A stretch of DNA of 64,000 nt, from the NCBI GenBank assembly GCA_019095985.1, contig CM032659.1, positions 11,021,634 through 11,085,633 of the forward strand, read 5' to 3'. Source of the DNA: Streblospio benedicti (taxonomy: Eukaryota > Annelida > Polychaeta > Spionida > Spionidae). Below the pieces are notes generated by a model. It did not search any database, had not been told where the DNA came from, and worked only from the letters and a program-made list of their open reading frames with translations. A program made the translations under genes and the position numbers. Below, one piece after another: positions 41,001 through 44,453 of the stretch (its first letter is position 1; the number at the start of each line of letters is the position of its first letter).

Positions 41001-41245
41001 TTGACACCTCAAACACTATTGTTGGTTTATTAATAGCTGTGCTATGATGGTTTAAATAAAAAATACACAGGATATATGTGAAGTGCTCTATGGTGAACCC
41101 GTGGCTAGCGCCAAGCAATAACCTCTTGCAAAACAACATGATCATCAATGTCTGGCGTTCTTCTATGACACCATAACCTACCTCCTGGAATAGAGGTACA
41201 TGGAATAGTGGCCGCAAAAAAAGCTTTTAACAAATTGCAAACCAT
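4266..41245 (-). CDS. Giant mosaic extracellular protein: ConA/LamG-like, EGF, FA-like, sushi domains and hydrophobic C-tail
   Basis: I joined about 50 exons into one frame, giving roughly 2,530 residues. Nearly every junction has a GT or GC donor, an AG acceptor and matching phase. Approximate layout: 1-87 Cys-rich start; 87-288 ConA/LamG-like; 289-402 EGF-like; 402-485 linker; 486-646 ConA-like; 646-980 two stretches resembling Methyltransf_FA domains with poly-Gln; 980-1114 EGF; 1202-1357 ConA/LamG-like; 1357-1495 EGF; 1495-1611 Ser/Asp/Glu tract; 1611-2339 three five-exon ConA-like modules; 2340-2467 two sushi domains; the rest is a tail ending in a hydrophobic segment. Paired cysteines and NxS/T sites imply secretion and surface display. 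I know no named protein with this order. It recalls SVEP1-like EGF/pentraxin/sushi mosaics but lacks an evident VWA domain. Two junctions (6,144/6,849 and 35,326/36,581) do not match in phase and may hide small exons. Confidence 0.8.
5055..5266. repeat. About 212-bp element with terminal inverted repeats ACTGTAAAA
   Basis: It starts ACTGTAAAATTAGAA and ends TTCTATTTTTACAGT. The interior (GCTATTAAGTTTTGCAATTT, then AGTTTGCGTC) matches, in reverse complement, 37,656-37,869. It sits in the last intron of the giant gene. Size and termini suggest a MITE. Confidence 0.65.
5322..6144 (-). CDS. Two sushi (CCP) domain exons: 5322-5510 and 5950-6144
   Basis: Each exon carries one four-cysteine sushi repeat. 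The upstream one (5950-6144) reads RCVRPPAPPPHV, then VMFLACRPGHQL, RTCQDNG and YPVC. The downstream one (5322-5510) reads RLCDALPSLPNAY, then VFCQPGWVQ, RIVCREDGSW and DIQC. Donors are GTGAGT (5944-5949) and GTAAGT (5316-5321); acceptors are at 6145-6146 and 5511-5512. The phase-1 boundaries between the two exons and to the terminal exon agree. Sushi domains are protein-interaction units of complement regulators and adhesion molecules. The junction from 6144 back to the exon at 6849 is off by one base, so a small exon or another donor may exist between them. Confidence 0.85.
5762..5830. repeat. Partial GGCAGATCCAGG-family element
   Basis: A C-run, then TTTTCCCACCAAAATATTTTC and ATAGGGTTTTTCATGAAAT, are the internal blocks of the family in reverse orientation. 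The outer end carrying the GGATCTGCC terminus is not seen, so this copy is truncated. Confidence 0.5.
6165..6493. repeat. Inverted-repeat element, GGGAACGATCATAAATAA family (copy 1)
   Basis: It starts AGGGAACTATCATAAATAAT and ends ATTATTTATGATCATTCCCT. The interior holds GTCGTCCAAAAAGGTGGGG, a GTCGTTGAACTTTT block and AAAAAATGGACGACCCCCC. Three relatives lie at 16889, 35347 and 44136. This copy begins about 20 bases from the splice acceptor of the sushi exon ending at 6144. Confidence 0.75.
6849..12538 (-). CDS. ConA/LamG-like module A, copy 3 (five exons)
   Basis: The exons are 12375-12538, 11894-12041, 8007-8145, 7283-7419 and 6849-6997, about 246 residues. Order of motifs: WCTSVVEIWGLNASHGVDAL, then ANVSITKSLTWAANIYLVH, then VMQLSVDGTSLAF, then WHHISVTYDALTG with a VDG turn, then VGSALAGSRLAFMTLD. 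The WHH..VTYD...VDG pattern is that of ConA-like lectin/LamG/pentraxin beta-sandwiches. Entry phases and lengths (148, about 140, 137) match copies 1 and 2, so the module was duplicated together with its introns. The last exon differs from its siblings: it runs past the WGPG point to VSAM and leaves in phase 0 rather than 1, which does not fit the next sushi exon. Confidence 0.8.
7467..7950. repeat. Long AT-rich inverted repeat flanked by 14-bp direct repeats
   Basis: A left arm from about 7,523 (ATTTCTTTTTGTTTCTATTT, then GTCCAAACATAAACTATCAA) is mirrored by a right arm ending at about 7,941. The match continues inward through ACATATACTCCTTATCAAAA, leaving a short AT spacer. ATGGATCTAGGATC occurs at 7467-7480 and again at 7937-7950, like a target-site duplication. 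It lies in an intron of the giant gene. Confidence 0.65.
8146..11893. other. Long intron of the giant gene
   Basis: This is the 3.7-kb intron between exons 11894-12041 and 8007-8145. From 8,146 to about 9,950 I see only AT-rich sequence. Then comes the CT-rich element at 9,955-11,130, then plain AT-rich intron. No convincing coding exon was found. Confidence 0.6.
9955..11130. repeat. Dispersed element with internal tandem units
   Basis: It opens with ACTAGCTGTTTACCCGGCGT, in which CCCGGCGTTGCTCGGG can fold back, and fades out at an AT-dinucleotide stretch (TTTATATATATAGATAA, about 11,112-11,129). Inside, a unit beginning GGTTGAAAC.GATGAGATCTGG recurs at about 9,978, 10,361 and 10,655. Pyrimidine-rich text and GATTAAAT blocks recur within each unit. 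A shorter copy is at 140-302. The class is unknown. No reverse transcriptase or transposase is visible. Confidence 0.55.
12172..12365. repeat. Two-copy direct repeat, 121-bp period
   Basis: CAGTTTACC.TTAAACCCTCAC followed by CTCTAA.CGTGATATAT and AAAGCTGCTG occurs at 12,172 and again at 12,293. It lies in the intron, ending just before the splice donor (12369-12374) of the exon 12375-12538. Confidence 0.6.
13189..18381 (-). CDS. CWEG linker exon plus ConA/LamG-like module A, copy 2
   Basis: The exons are 18328-18381 (54 bp, linker with VTSCWEGQTCFG), 16712-16851, 15922-16072, 15264-15414, 14767-14903 and 13189-13302. Motifs: EFCTSLLAAWFLNASTGLHD, VVLYAGPGG, LSFTWSGHLYLLPN, VMQLAVEGSVLVF, WHILWVSFDATAGEILMTVD, GSLEGCRVAMIPLDKVP and the closing AQWAPG. 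All phases agree. The linker exon resembles the start of the Ser-rich exon at 20833-21180, which also has VTCWEG. The 14767-14903 exon uses a GC donor (GCAAGT at 14761-14766) in place of GT. The intron between 16851 and 18328 contains a G/C-rich inverted-repeat element. Confidence 0.85.
16390..16523. repeat. GGCAGATCCAGG-family element, complete
   Basis: TAGGCAGATCCAGG at the left and CCTGGATCTGCCTA at the right are inverted copies. The middle holds TTTTCCCACCAAAATACTTC and ATAGGGTTTTTCATGAAAT. At 134 bp this is one of the cleanest members in the window and shows where the family ends. Confidence 0.8.
16889..17196. repeat. GGGAACGATCATAAATAA-family element (copy 2)
   Basis: The left end AAGGGAATGATCATAAATAA and right end TATGATCGTTCCCTT are inverted repeats. 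G-runs flank GTCGTCCAACTTTTCTGATT and the block AAAAAATGGACGACCCCC. It lies in an intron of the giant gene. Confidence 0.75.
18685..20704 (-). CDS. ConA/LamG-like module A, copy 1 (five exons)
   Basis: The exons are 20550-20704, 19952-20099, 19511-19652, 19026-19168 and 18685-18798, about 234 residues. Motifs in order: CKTLVEVWAFNSSYGFDALT, VVLHEGPTGEAGGAVGIP, NITKSLTWSAQLYLLHN, WFFTADQSTLKLSVDHS, WHDLIVSYNPQAGAVTVSVD, GQRGLVGSRISFMSLD and TWAPG. Donors are GTATTC, GTACGA, GTAATT, GTAGGC and GTCAGT, and all phases join. An NxT site in NITKS recurs in copy 3 (NVSITKS). Together the three copies make a repeated sugar- or ligand-binding platform ahead of the sushi domains. The binding role is inferred from the fold family only. 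Confidence 0.85.
20833..21180 (-). CDS. Ser/Asp/Glu-rich exon with an AGC poly-serine tract
   Basis: Acceptor GTTTCAG at 21181-21182, donor GTATGT at 20827-20832. The phase carried from the EGF exon gives NGTCLGDLGFPVTCWEGLSC, then a run of about 20 serines coded by AGC. A Ser-Gly-Asp/Glu stretch of about 65 residues follows (for example SSSGDDSSSGDHIDSSSDE). Other frames read poly-Ala or poly-Leu but break the phase on both sides. A highly acidic, serine-rich linker suggests a flexible, possibly glycosylated or phosphorylated spacer between the EGF block and the ConA modules. The CTG/AGC run may vary in length between individuals. Confidence 0.8.
21472..22262 (-). CDS. EGF-like block (exons 22149-22262, 21799-21908, 21472-21661)
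   Basis: Three phase-matched exons encode about 138 residues. The first has CALTWQCLNGGTCVSPD and YHCECGDKLTG. The second has VYCETILDSLEPGVCYHDGF and CHCRWPFTGK. The third has LCETALSTCSAEPC, HCGTCVEVG and FECVCTAAYTGRTCEV. These are the C..C..C.C....G..C spacings of EGF repeats, and EGF units span exon borders. The tandem arrangement follows a ConA/LamG module, as in laminin/neurexin-style proteins. Confidence 0.85.
22524..23997 (-). CDS. ConA/LamG-like module B, copy 3 (exons 23764-23997, 23058-23148, 22524-22664)
   Basis: Read through, the exons give LLLESDAAVGPIMCMYRGAS, LCVYVSRPRTIAVHVHD, VFENTFGNRLIPHRWVQLYV, DDDYHVSHGKDMGQLQ, IPQGSIYFGQG and HHVVLWSSALPLGG. The W-V-x-L-x-V-x-Y-D strand, the I-Y-F-G-Q-G turn and the closing helix-like segment are the usual LamG signature. 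It is homologous to the modules at 33956-34111 and 38026-39489 (shared VGPI or VVVGF, VYVPRPR, VFEN.FG). The 3' end of the first exon, with its donor, is duplicated in tandem just downstream (59-bp period). Confidence 0.85.
23287..23628. repeat. Degenerate GGTCAGT-rich tract
   Basis: The word GGTCAGT or GGTCA(A/T) recurs irregularly at 23287, 23430, 23467, 23473, 23486, 23497, 23526, 23612 and 23622. It lies in the intron after the exon 23764-23997. No fixed period is evident, so it may be an eroded minisatellite. Confidence 0.4.
23671..23788. repeat. 59-bp tandem duplication containing a splice donor
   Basis: GTGAGCAGTCAATACACCAC followed by GATGAGTAACTCACCCTGAC and TTGCAGTGT starts at 23,671 and again at 23,730, with one base difference (GTGTAACA against GTGTCACA). 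The second copy contains the donor GTGAGT (23758-23763) of the exon 23764-23997. The first contains an identical decoy. Confidence 0.8.
24022..24178. repeat. GGCAGATCCAGG-family element
   Basis: It starts ATGGCAGATCCAGGTTTTTG and ends TGCCTATGG. It also carries an extra internal block GGGTTTCGTACGCGCGATGT that is shared with copies at 28330, 37319 and 52229 but absent from the shorter copies. This suggests at least two subfamilies. Confidence 0.75.
24644..25389 (-). CDS. Cysteine-containing connector exons (25318-25389, 25003-25098, 24644-24738)
   Basis: About 88 residues link an EGF exon to module B copy 3: MFLCDHSSLACSAILLILEV, then VTIEVTGPCERHGPNPTKTT, then WGSWRSCVVEMERPEAG and LVYQFTLK. 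The 72-bp exon has a size-matched partner at 34745-34816, and LVYQFTLK parallels LYEFLFKRIKL there. The stretch is therefore a repeated linker that precedes each B module. Donors are GTACTT, GTAGTA and GTCATT. Function unknown. Confidence 0.75.
25652..26873 (-). CDS. EGF-like block (exons 26658-26873 and 25652-25837)
   Basis: The first exon holds an EGF (CRDLTCLHGGRCLHSD, VYICHCPLGVTGQHCE) and the start of a second (VCYFGGTREEDGSCTCPN). The next completes it with CEVALSACSSAPCAHGGTC and a late YSCACAPGFTGYNCET. The G-x-x-C closing patterns are classic EGF. A 20-residue insert (AIHIYSDMMLLQEP) lengthens the last EGF loop. The (CA)n run at the end of the first exon encodes the Thr-His of PNTHTG and continues into the intron as (GT)n. 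Confidence 0.85.
26909..26980. repeat. ACAGTAGAACC-family fragment
   Basis: ACAGTAGAACTTCCAATGAA and GACCACCTCTCTATTGAGA are the left part of the inverted-repeat family described at 30459-30645. The right terminus is missing. Confidence 0.55.
27187..27762 (-). CDS. FA-like (Methyltransf_FA-type) domain, second half (exons 27579-27762, 27187-27306)
   Basis: The two exons encode about 101 residues: SYRINWCPQEQVVTLFKRG, a Thr/Ala run, SIHIWLSWLGGVIQVGEG, then LWLNFTDVSPVPVNHLVMVA and RISHKYLS. The string I-W-x-S-W-x-G-G-x-I-x-V-G-x-G, followed by W-x-x-F-x-D, recalls the farnesoic-acid O-methyltransferase-like (Methyltransf_FA) domain. That domain is non-enzymatic and often appears in invertebrate surface and matrix proteins. 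The match is from memory of the family, so a profile search would settle it. Donors are GTAAGT and GTAATG, and phases 0 and 1 agree with neighbours. Confidence 0.7.
28116..28761 (-). CDS. Exon pair, unit A copy (28627-28761 and 28116-28288)
   Basis: 135 bp and 173 bp, encoding VQVEVGRGGSIGVDTLCTAN, VCDTYHMGSFKFQAEG, then LLYSLPLPSLLSVSVSGRSH, HLVADIHTNDTETE. Acceptors are TTTGCAG and TTTGTAG; donors are GTTTGA and GTGAAC. The pair enters in phase 1 and leaves in phase 0. That is exactly what the Gln-rich exon upstream (31936-32126) and the exon 27579-27762 downstream require. Unit B holds an equally intact pair of identical lengths, so the two are candidates for alternative use. The pair sits between the two FA-like stretches and may complete that fold. 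Confidence 0.75.
28330..28430. repeat. GGCAGATCCAGG-family element, truncated (unit A)
   Basis: ATGGCAGATCCAGGTTTTTA followed by GATTTCATGGGTTTCTTACA and AAAATCCTATGAAAATGA. The right end is missing. The same insertion is present in unit B at 31,146, so it predates the segmental duplication. Confidence 0.7.
29637..30398 (-). pseudogene. Decayed exon copies in unit B (about 30205-30398 and 29637-29756)
   Basis: These are the duplicates of the FA-like exons 27579-27762 and 27187-27306. The 30.2-kb copy keeps its acceptor and most of its frame. It has a one-base insertion (TTATGG where the intact copy has TTGGG) and its donor reads GCAACG instead of GTAAGT. The 29.64-kb copy keeps GTAATG as donor but has a three-base loss (harmless to frame) and a one-base loss near the 3' end (AGAGAACC against AGAGGAACC). 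Neither can encode the domain, so the gene probably uses only the unit A versions. Confidence 0.75.
30459..30645. repeat. ACAGTAGAACC-family inverted-repeat element, unit B only
   Basis: It runs from AGTAGAACCTCTCTATTAG to GGCGGTTTTACTGT and has nested AATAGAGAGGTGGTCT blocks. Unit A has the uninterrupted site (ACCAGGTACATGTACTTAG near 27,815-27,833). The element therefore inserted after duplication, or was lost cleanly from unit A. The apparent target duplication is TA. Confidence 0.8.
30931..31571 (-). CDS. Exon pair, unit B copy (31437-31571 and 30931-31103)
   Basis: The same 135-bp and 173-bp lengths, splice sites and open frames as the unit A pair, with few substitutions: GVSTLCTANLPEPAAVKT for GVDTLCTANLPEPPAVKT, and SGRFH, TCKSGKLSLLL for SGRSH, TCRAGNLSLHL. 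Its entry phase 1 fits the Gln-rich exon and its exit phase 0 fits the exon 27579-27762. Splicing it on to the unit A pair would break the frame (phase 0 into phase 1). Intact frames next to decayed neighbours suggest selection to keep both pairs, though a young duplication would look similar. Confidence 0.7.
31146..31240. repeat. GGCAGATCCAGG-family element, truncated (unit B)
   Basis: This is the counterpart of 28330-28430: ATGGCAGATCAGGTTTTAA, GGGATTTCATGGGTTTTTAT and AAAATCCTATGAAAATGAG. It is more eroded than the unit A copy. Confidence 0.65.
31936..32634 (-). CDS. FA-like domain, first half, with poly-glutamine tract (exons 32436-32634, 31936-32126)
   Basis: The first exon reads GWYEVLKTPWTHISASLWRN, FLLANSVRQQWQLTFYGEQN, LFTVSVDHMYS. 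The second reads CSIMWLRGDSSQILYESPTK, then Gln4-Leu-Glu, about 23 glutamines coded by CAG, and GIQFHITWAN. Phase 2 between the exons and phase 1 at the exit force the CAG frame. The poly-Ser and poly-Ala readings of the same repeat do not join. The W-T-H-I-S start and the loop position of the Gln run fit a beta-sandwich insertion. Donors are GTTGGT and GTGAGT. The uninterrupted CAG run is a candidate for length polymorphism. Confidence 0.8.
32886..34111 (-). CDS. ConA/LamG-like module B, copy 2 (exons 33956-34111, 33513-33635, 32886-33087)
   Basis: Motifs: LTLRVAVKLTSDLGVGPIVC, CVYVPRPRVIAVSLHQ, GPVLEHTEAGGSLVPGRYVT, VSIDTFQGAVGVKV, IATLQVGYGPLPWEPG and FRDVELWDFAADVHN. It aligns with module B copies 1 and 3 (VGPI, VYVPRPR, then the V-G-Y-G turn and F-x-D-V-E-L). 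Exons join in frame 0, 0 and 1; donors are GTAAAA, GTAATA and GTAAGC. The last codon of 32886-33087 is completed to Cys by the next exon. The role is inferred as ligand- or glycan-binding, and no metal or sugar ligands can be assigned by eye. Confidence 0.8.
34371..36074 (-). CDS. Connector exons (35237-35326, 34745-34816, 34371-34459) and possible micro-exon 36048-36074
   Basis: The firm exons read VCEEVQEAPSICDL, YFRSQCQTDAADDCEDWTRT, HCITPTNIYKCKG, then MKYSCPHNLEIKGLYEFLFK. All three join in phase 1. The segment parallels the linker at 24644-25389 that precedes module B copy 3. A 27-bp micro-exon (VVAPTVHT, donor GTAAGC, acceptor TTTTGTAG) joins perfectly to 35237-35326. It does not match the exon 36581-36750 upstream, which ends in phase 2. 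Either another exon of length 2 modulo 3 lies between, or the micro-exon is false. Confidence 0.65.
35347..35722. repeat. GGGAACGATCATAAATAA-family element (copy 3)
   Basis: The left end AGGGAACGATCATAAAGAAT and right end ATTTATGATCGTTCCCTT are inverted. Copy 3 is longest because the TTGGGGGG block is partly repeated inside (around 35,415 and 35,462). It lies in an intron 20 bases from the acceptor of the exon 35237-35326. Confidence 0.75.
36353..36580. repeat. ACAGTAGAACC-family element abutting a splice donor
   Basis: It runs from ACAGTAGAACCTCTCCATTA to AATCGTAGGTTGTACTGT. The block GGAATCATTTTGAAGGTTTG occurs twice inside (36,432 and 36,489), so part is tandemly duplicated. Its right end falls within the donor hexamer of the exon 36581-36750. 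Confidence 0.75.
36581..37304 (-). CDS. EGF-like block (exons 37135-37304 and 36581-36750)
   Basis: The first exon encodes CGSGQCLNGQCVEADPG, YRCRCEADATGTYCE and the start of a second EGF (GAGCYNGGMIDT). The second continues AGACRCTFPSTGRMCE, then SCGCLHMDAVCLPDGQGCRC and CPQHYTGPLCET. A CCACAG acceptor-like site at 36,714 lies inside the coding sequence. Using the true acceptor at 36751-36752 restores the EGF. Donors are GTGAGC and GTACAG. The block ends in phase 2, which the next recognised exon does not accept. Confidence 0.8.
37319..37509. repeat. GGCAGATCCAGG-family element
   Basis: It starts ATGGCAGATCCAGGTTTTTT and ends CTGGATCTACCTATG. A G-run near 37,345 can pair with the C-run at 37,480-37,492. 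It contains the CGATCAATGGCGATTGATGA variant block. Confidence 0.75.
37656..37869. repeat. Element with ACTGTAAAACTAGAA termini (second copy)
   Basis: ACTGTAAAACTAGAA at the left and TTCTAGTTTTACAGT at the right are perfect 15-bp inverted repeats. The interior is the reverse complement of 5055-5266. This copy defines the ends more clearly. Confidence 0.75.
38026..39489 (-). CDS. ConA/LamG-like module B, copy 1 (exons 39230-39489, 38807-38933, 38026-38242)
   Basis: Motifs: GILHYCGTSDQPCGYVGMAM, LLYKFTITGHLMLRSEETTG, SIYVPRARSLGIR, GPVFENNFGDFLRPNRICRF, VTYNGFLGRLTMQ, GSLIVGFGKLP, LNGLIDALTFFDEEYDFNQY. The final segment is a textbook LamG ending (F/L-x-G-x-I-D-x-L-x-F). Donors are GTGTGT, GTAATA and GTTAGT. 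Using GTTAGT at 38020-38025 gives phase 1 into the EGF exon. The rr exon could also start at a second AG (before GTAGACGGG), which would drop seven residues. About 200 residues in all. Confidence 0.85.
38344..38575. repeat. Degenerate 21-bp minisatellite
   Basis: About ten diverged units resembling GAGCAGTAAATGTACCTGGAA follow each other with 20-24-bp spacing. They lie in the intron between exons 38807-38933 and 38026-38242. Confidence 0.6.
39513..39699. repeat. ACAGTAGAACC-family element, complete
   Basis: It begins ACAGTAGAACATCCAATTGA and ends TTAATAGAGGTTCTACTGT, 187 bp, with the paired internal words GAGACCACCTCT and AGACCACTTG. It lies in the intron just upstream of the exon 39230-39489. 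Confidence 0.8.
40004..41245 (-). CDS. N-terminal exons (41182-41245, 40573-40673, 40004-40099)
   Basis: From ATG at 41243-41245 (A at -3, G at +4) the product starts MVCNLLKAFFAATIPCTSIP, a weakly hydrophobic, possible signal peptide. The frame is also open upstream to 41368. Then comes a six-cysteine stretch (ALVECPLNACRASSAVC, SECESQLCRTYVAGYR) and LVPGEAHDQACYTLSQPQP. Donors are GTAGGT, GTATGT and GTAATG, and phases join. Exon 40004-40099 can also be read from ATG at 40138, straight through its acceptor, as MAMLLFIAAVLMQLVPGEA. This is a better-looking signal peptide, so an alternative first exon is possible. The true first exon may lie further right. Confidence 0.6.
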
Positions 41246-42734
41246 TATTTTTTTTAAGTCGATATGTTTAAAGAGACTGTGCAGGAAGAGAATACAGGAC
41301 CGGTTGCAGAGGGTACGGATTCCCCTTCCACACACCTTGCCTGCACCGCAGACTTTGTTAGGAGTCATGATATCACAAACACACTAATGAATTCACCACT
41401 GGGATGCCTGCGCTTGCACTAGCCTGGGAAAGCCTGCCCTTGCACCATGATTGAGGGCTGTATTACCTATGCACAACATGCGGCATGATGTGGGCATTTG
41501 CAAGAGATATGGCCTTGACATTGCGGTTCCCAGCAATTTGCTCCATTTGCTGCATAATTGATTAGTTTTAAAAATTGTCGATGGACATTCCTTTACGCCC
41601 ACACTTCACCGCAGGGACGGATAAGGGGTGGCAAACACTGGGAACTGTAGACTGTACTTGTACTACATGTAGAGAGGTTTATGTGTAAGGAGTCCTTAAA
41701 AATAAACAACCCTGAGAGGTCACTGAGATTTCACTGCAACTAAGCATTACTTTAGTTTAAAGCCCAGTCTACACTTCATCAAACTGTATCCGACAAGACG
41801 CTTAAAACCAAGTTTCCACAAAAATCTGTCTTTTCTCAAACCGTCGTGAATATTTGGTATGTCAAGTCTTGGTCTTATGAAGTTTGAAGTAGTCTGCTAT
41901 AGTTGTGTTGGTGTGGACGGTTTTAGAGACGAGACGGATCGCCGGGGCATAATGATTAATGATTATGATAATCTAACTAATCATAGAGCTAAGACAATGT
42001 AAGAGTAGCATTCAGTAGATCTAGAGTGACGCTGCATGTTAGTAGATCTACACTGCGTAGACTCTAGATATAGATATAGACATAGATCTACATATACGAT
42101 TTTTGTGTGACCAGATCATTGAGTCAATGTATGATTGAGCTCGTGAAATTCCTCTGCCTCTTGGTAGACCTCTATGCCTGGAGAAGTTGGAAAATGAAGA
42201 CTTGTCTTCTTCTAATTCCCTGCAAAAGATGTCAAAACACCCTTGACAAGTCTTTACATTTTTTATTATTATTAAACTGCTTAAGACCGTTTCGTCGGAT
42301 ACAGTTTGGTGAAGTTTTAACGGTGTAGACCAACGAAGTCGAAGTAGACAACTGCTTGCTGCTGGCAAAGGCAAATTTCATGCAAAACTATAAATCACGT
42401 GGATGTGTTGGCCTCACCCAAATTTTGACGGACAAGGATAAACAGCCAAGCAACAATAAAGCATAAAAATAGCATACTGTTTGGTGAAAAATGCAAATCA
42501 GATCTACATCTTTGTTTACAAAACAAACACCTGCTTCCTGGTTTGAATAAAAAATTAACGATTTCCAGAAGTTTTTACACGAACACAATTTTTATGATAC
42601 ACGAGCATTCCAGTCTCGCATCAAAGCCACTACGAGTATTTCCTTTTCATAAATGAATCTTGTTTCTTGGTAGTCTGCTAACACATCTTTACATAGGCAA
42701 ATAAAGTCCAGTAGGCAGGGTATATATATATGAA

Positions 42735-42802
42735 TACTAGATGTCTTGGTGTTGTGGTTAGGGATATTGACTGATAGCCAGAAGATCATGGATTTATTAT
42801 TT
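42735..42802 (+). repeat. tRNA-derived SINE-like fragment
   Basis: GTTGTGGTTAGGGATATTGA followed by CTGATAGCCAGAAGATCATG resembles the A-box, D-arm and anticodon-arm part of a tRNA-type SINE head (TGGTTAG..., CTGATA.CCAG, AG.TC.TGG). The B-box is degraded. It is not a functional tRNA. Confidence 0.5.
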
Positions 42803-44135
42803 ATGGGGTGGGGGCGGAGGATAATCTGAAAGATTCTGTACAAAGTCGGAGACCCCCCCCTTTTTTTTTTCATGTAGAAAGTTGATGGCCCACCCTCAAT
42901 TTCCATGTACAAAGTTGGCGGCTCCCCCTCCCCCTTAATTTGCTCCGGCCCCGCTTCTCATAAATATATTCTCGGAACGGTTCCTAATTAACCACAAATA
43001 CATGAATGGGACGATTACAAAGATTTTTTATATATTATTGTAAAGTTTTGCCATAGAAATAAGGGTTTCGCATCTATGGAATCTTGTTTCATATGACAAC
43101 AACATGTACGTGTGCAGGTCACCTTCTGAGCTTGGAGGGGCAAGAATGGGAGGGTGTGGGGGAGCTCTACCATAGTCACCCTATATATACGGCATGTGCC
43201 ACTGATAGGGGGCACCTTTACCAAACCCTCGGTTTCACTACAAAGGGTCAACCTTTTCACCACTCAATTTCACTATGAGTCATGATTTGCAACAATCCGG
43301 CCAGTTTCATTAGGGGTTCAATATTTGTAGCTCTATTTTAGCTCTATTTTCATGAGATTTTGCATATCGAGCCATATAGTAAAAATGTGATTTCAATGAT
43401 ATGATCAAAATGTCACAAAATATCACATAGAATTCTATACCCCCTAGGATAATACCCCCATTCATTGTTTTCACCCAGTGATTTCACTAGACGTATCATT
43501 TTCAAAGTTTCACTGGTTTTACTAAGGGGTATGCTTTTGGATCTTTAATAAGTGGCACCCCATACCCATTAACCCCTGAAATAACAAACACCCCCCCCAC
43601 CCCCACACACACACCTTTTTTTGGTCAGATAAAGTATATGTAGCTCTCTTTCCGCCAATGTTTTCGGGTATGCAAATCATGCTCTAAAGTTAAAAGTCGT
43701 TAGAATGAGATTAGGTGATATGAACAAAAACGCAAGACCATTAAAAAATTTCATTCGGCACTGAAAAATGGATTTTGAGTTGTGAAAGGTAGCTCAAAAA
43801 GGTGTAACAGCGACATGACTGTGTGCCTATATATACTTCCGGTTCCCCGTCATTTCCAAAGTCATACCCCATGCTAGACGTGCTATTTGGTGTTGTAACA
43901 TGTGTAAATTGTATCAGTTGCTCAACCATTAATGTTTCTGTCAAGGGGTATAATGCCATTTTTGTTGAACGCATGTTTGTAAGCTATCTTCAACCGCTTT
44001 TTGCAGCGGAAATAGACGTGCAGATATTAGGACATTTTCTCACTCATCATTAAAGCAAAACAGTCATCCTCTCTCGCGTTTTCTATTTGATCATGCACCA
44101 TTAAACATGCATTTACTACCATTTCCCGCCAGGTT

Positions 44136-44453
44136 AGGGAACGATCATAAATAATCATACCGGGGAAGGTCGTCGTCCAAAAAGGGGGGGGGGGGGGGGT
44201 CGTCAACTTTTCTGATTCCCTTTTTTGGGGGTGGGGGTGTCGCGCTGAACTTTTATATCACGCTACGGTATATTTTTTCAAATATTTTCTTTTAGCAATG
44301 CAATGACTTTATAGAGGACTTTTTCATTAGCGGGTGGGTGGGTGGGGGGTCACTCAACTTTTTAAGATGTTGATGGGGGGCGGTTAACTTTTTCTTCAAG
44401 CCCCAAAAAATGGACGACCCCCCCCCGGTAACATTATTCATGATCGTTCCCTT
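44136..44453. repeat. GGGAACGATCATAAATAA-family element (copy 4)
   Basis: It runs from AGGGAACGATCATAAATAAT to ATTCATGATCGTTCCCTT, 318 bp, with the family blocks GTCGTCCAAAAAGGGGGGG, TTTTCTGATTCCCTTTTTTG and CCCAAAAAATGGACGACCCC. This is the only copy outside the giant gene. Confidence 0.75.

Noticed and set aside
43015-44053. Small genes in the intergenic region
   Set aside because: Short frames without splice support, start context or family resemblance.
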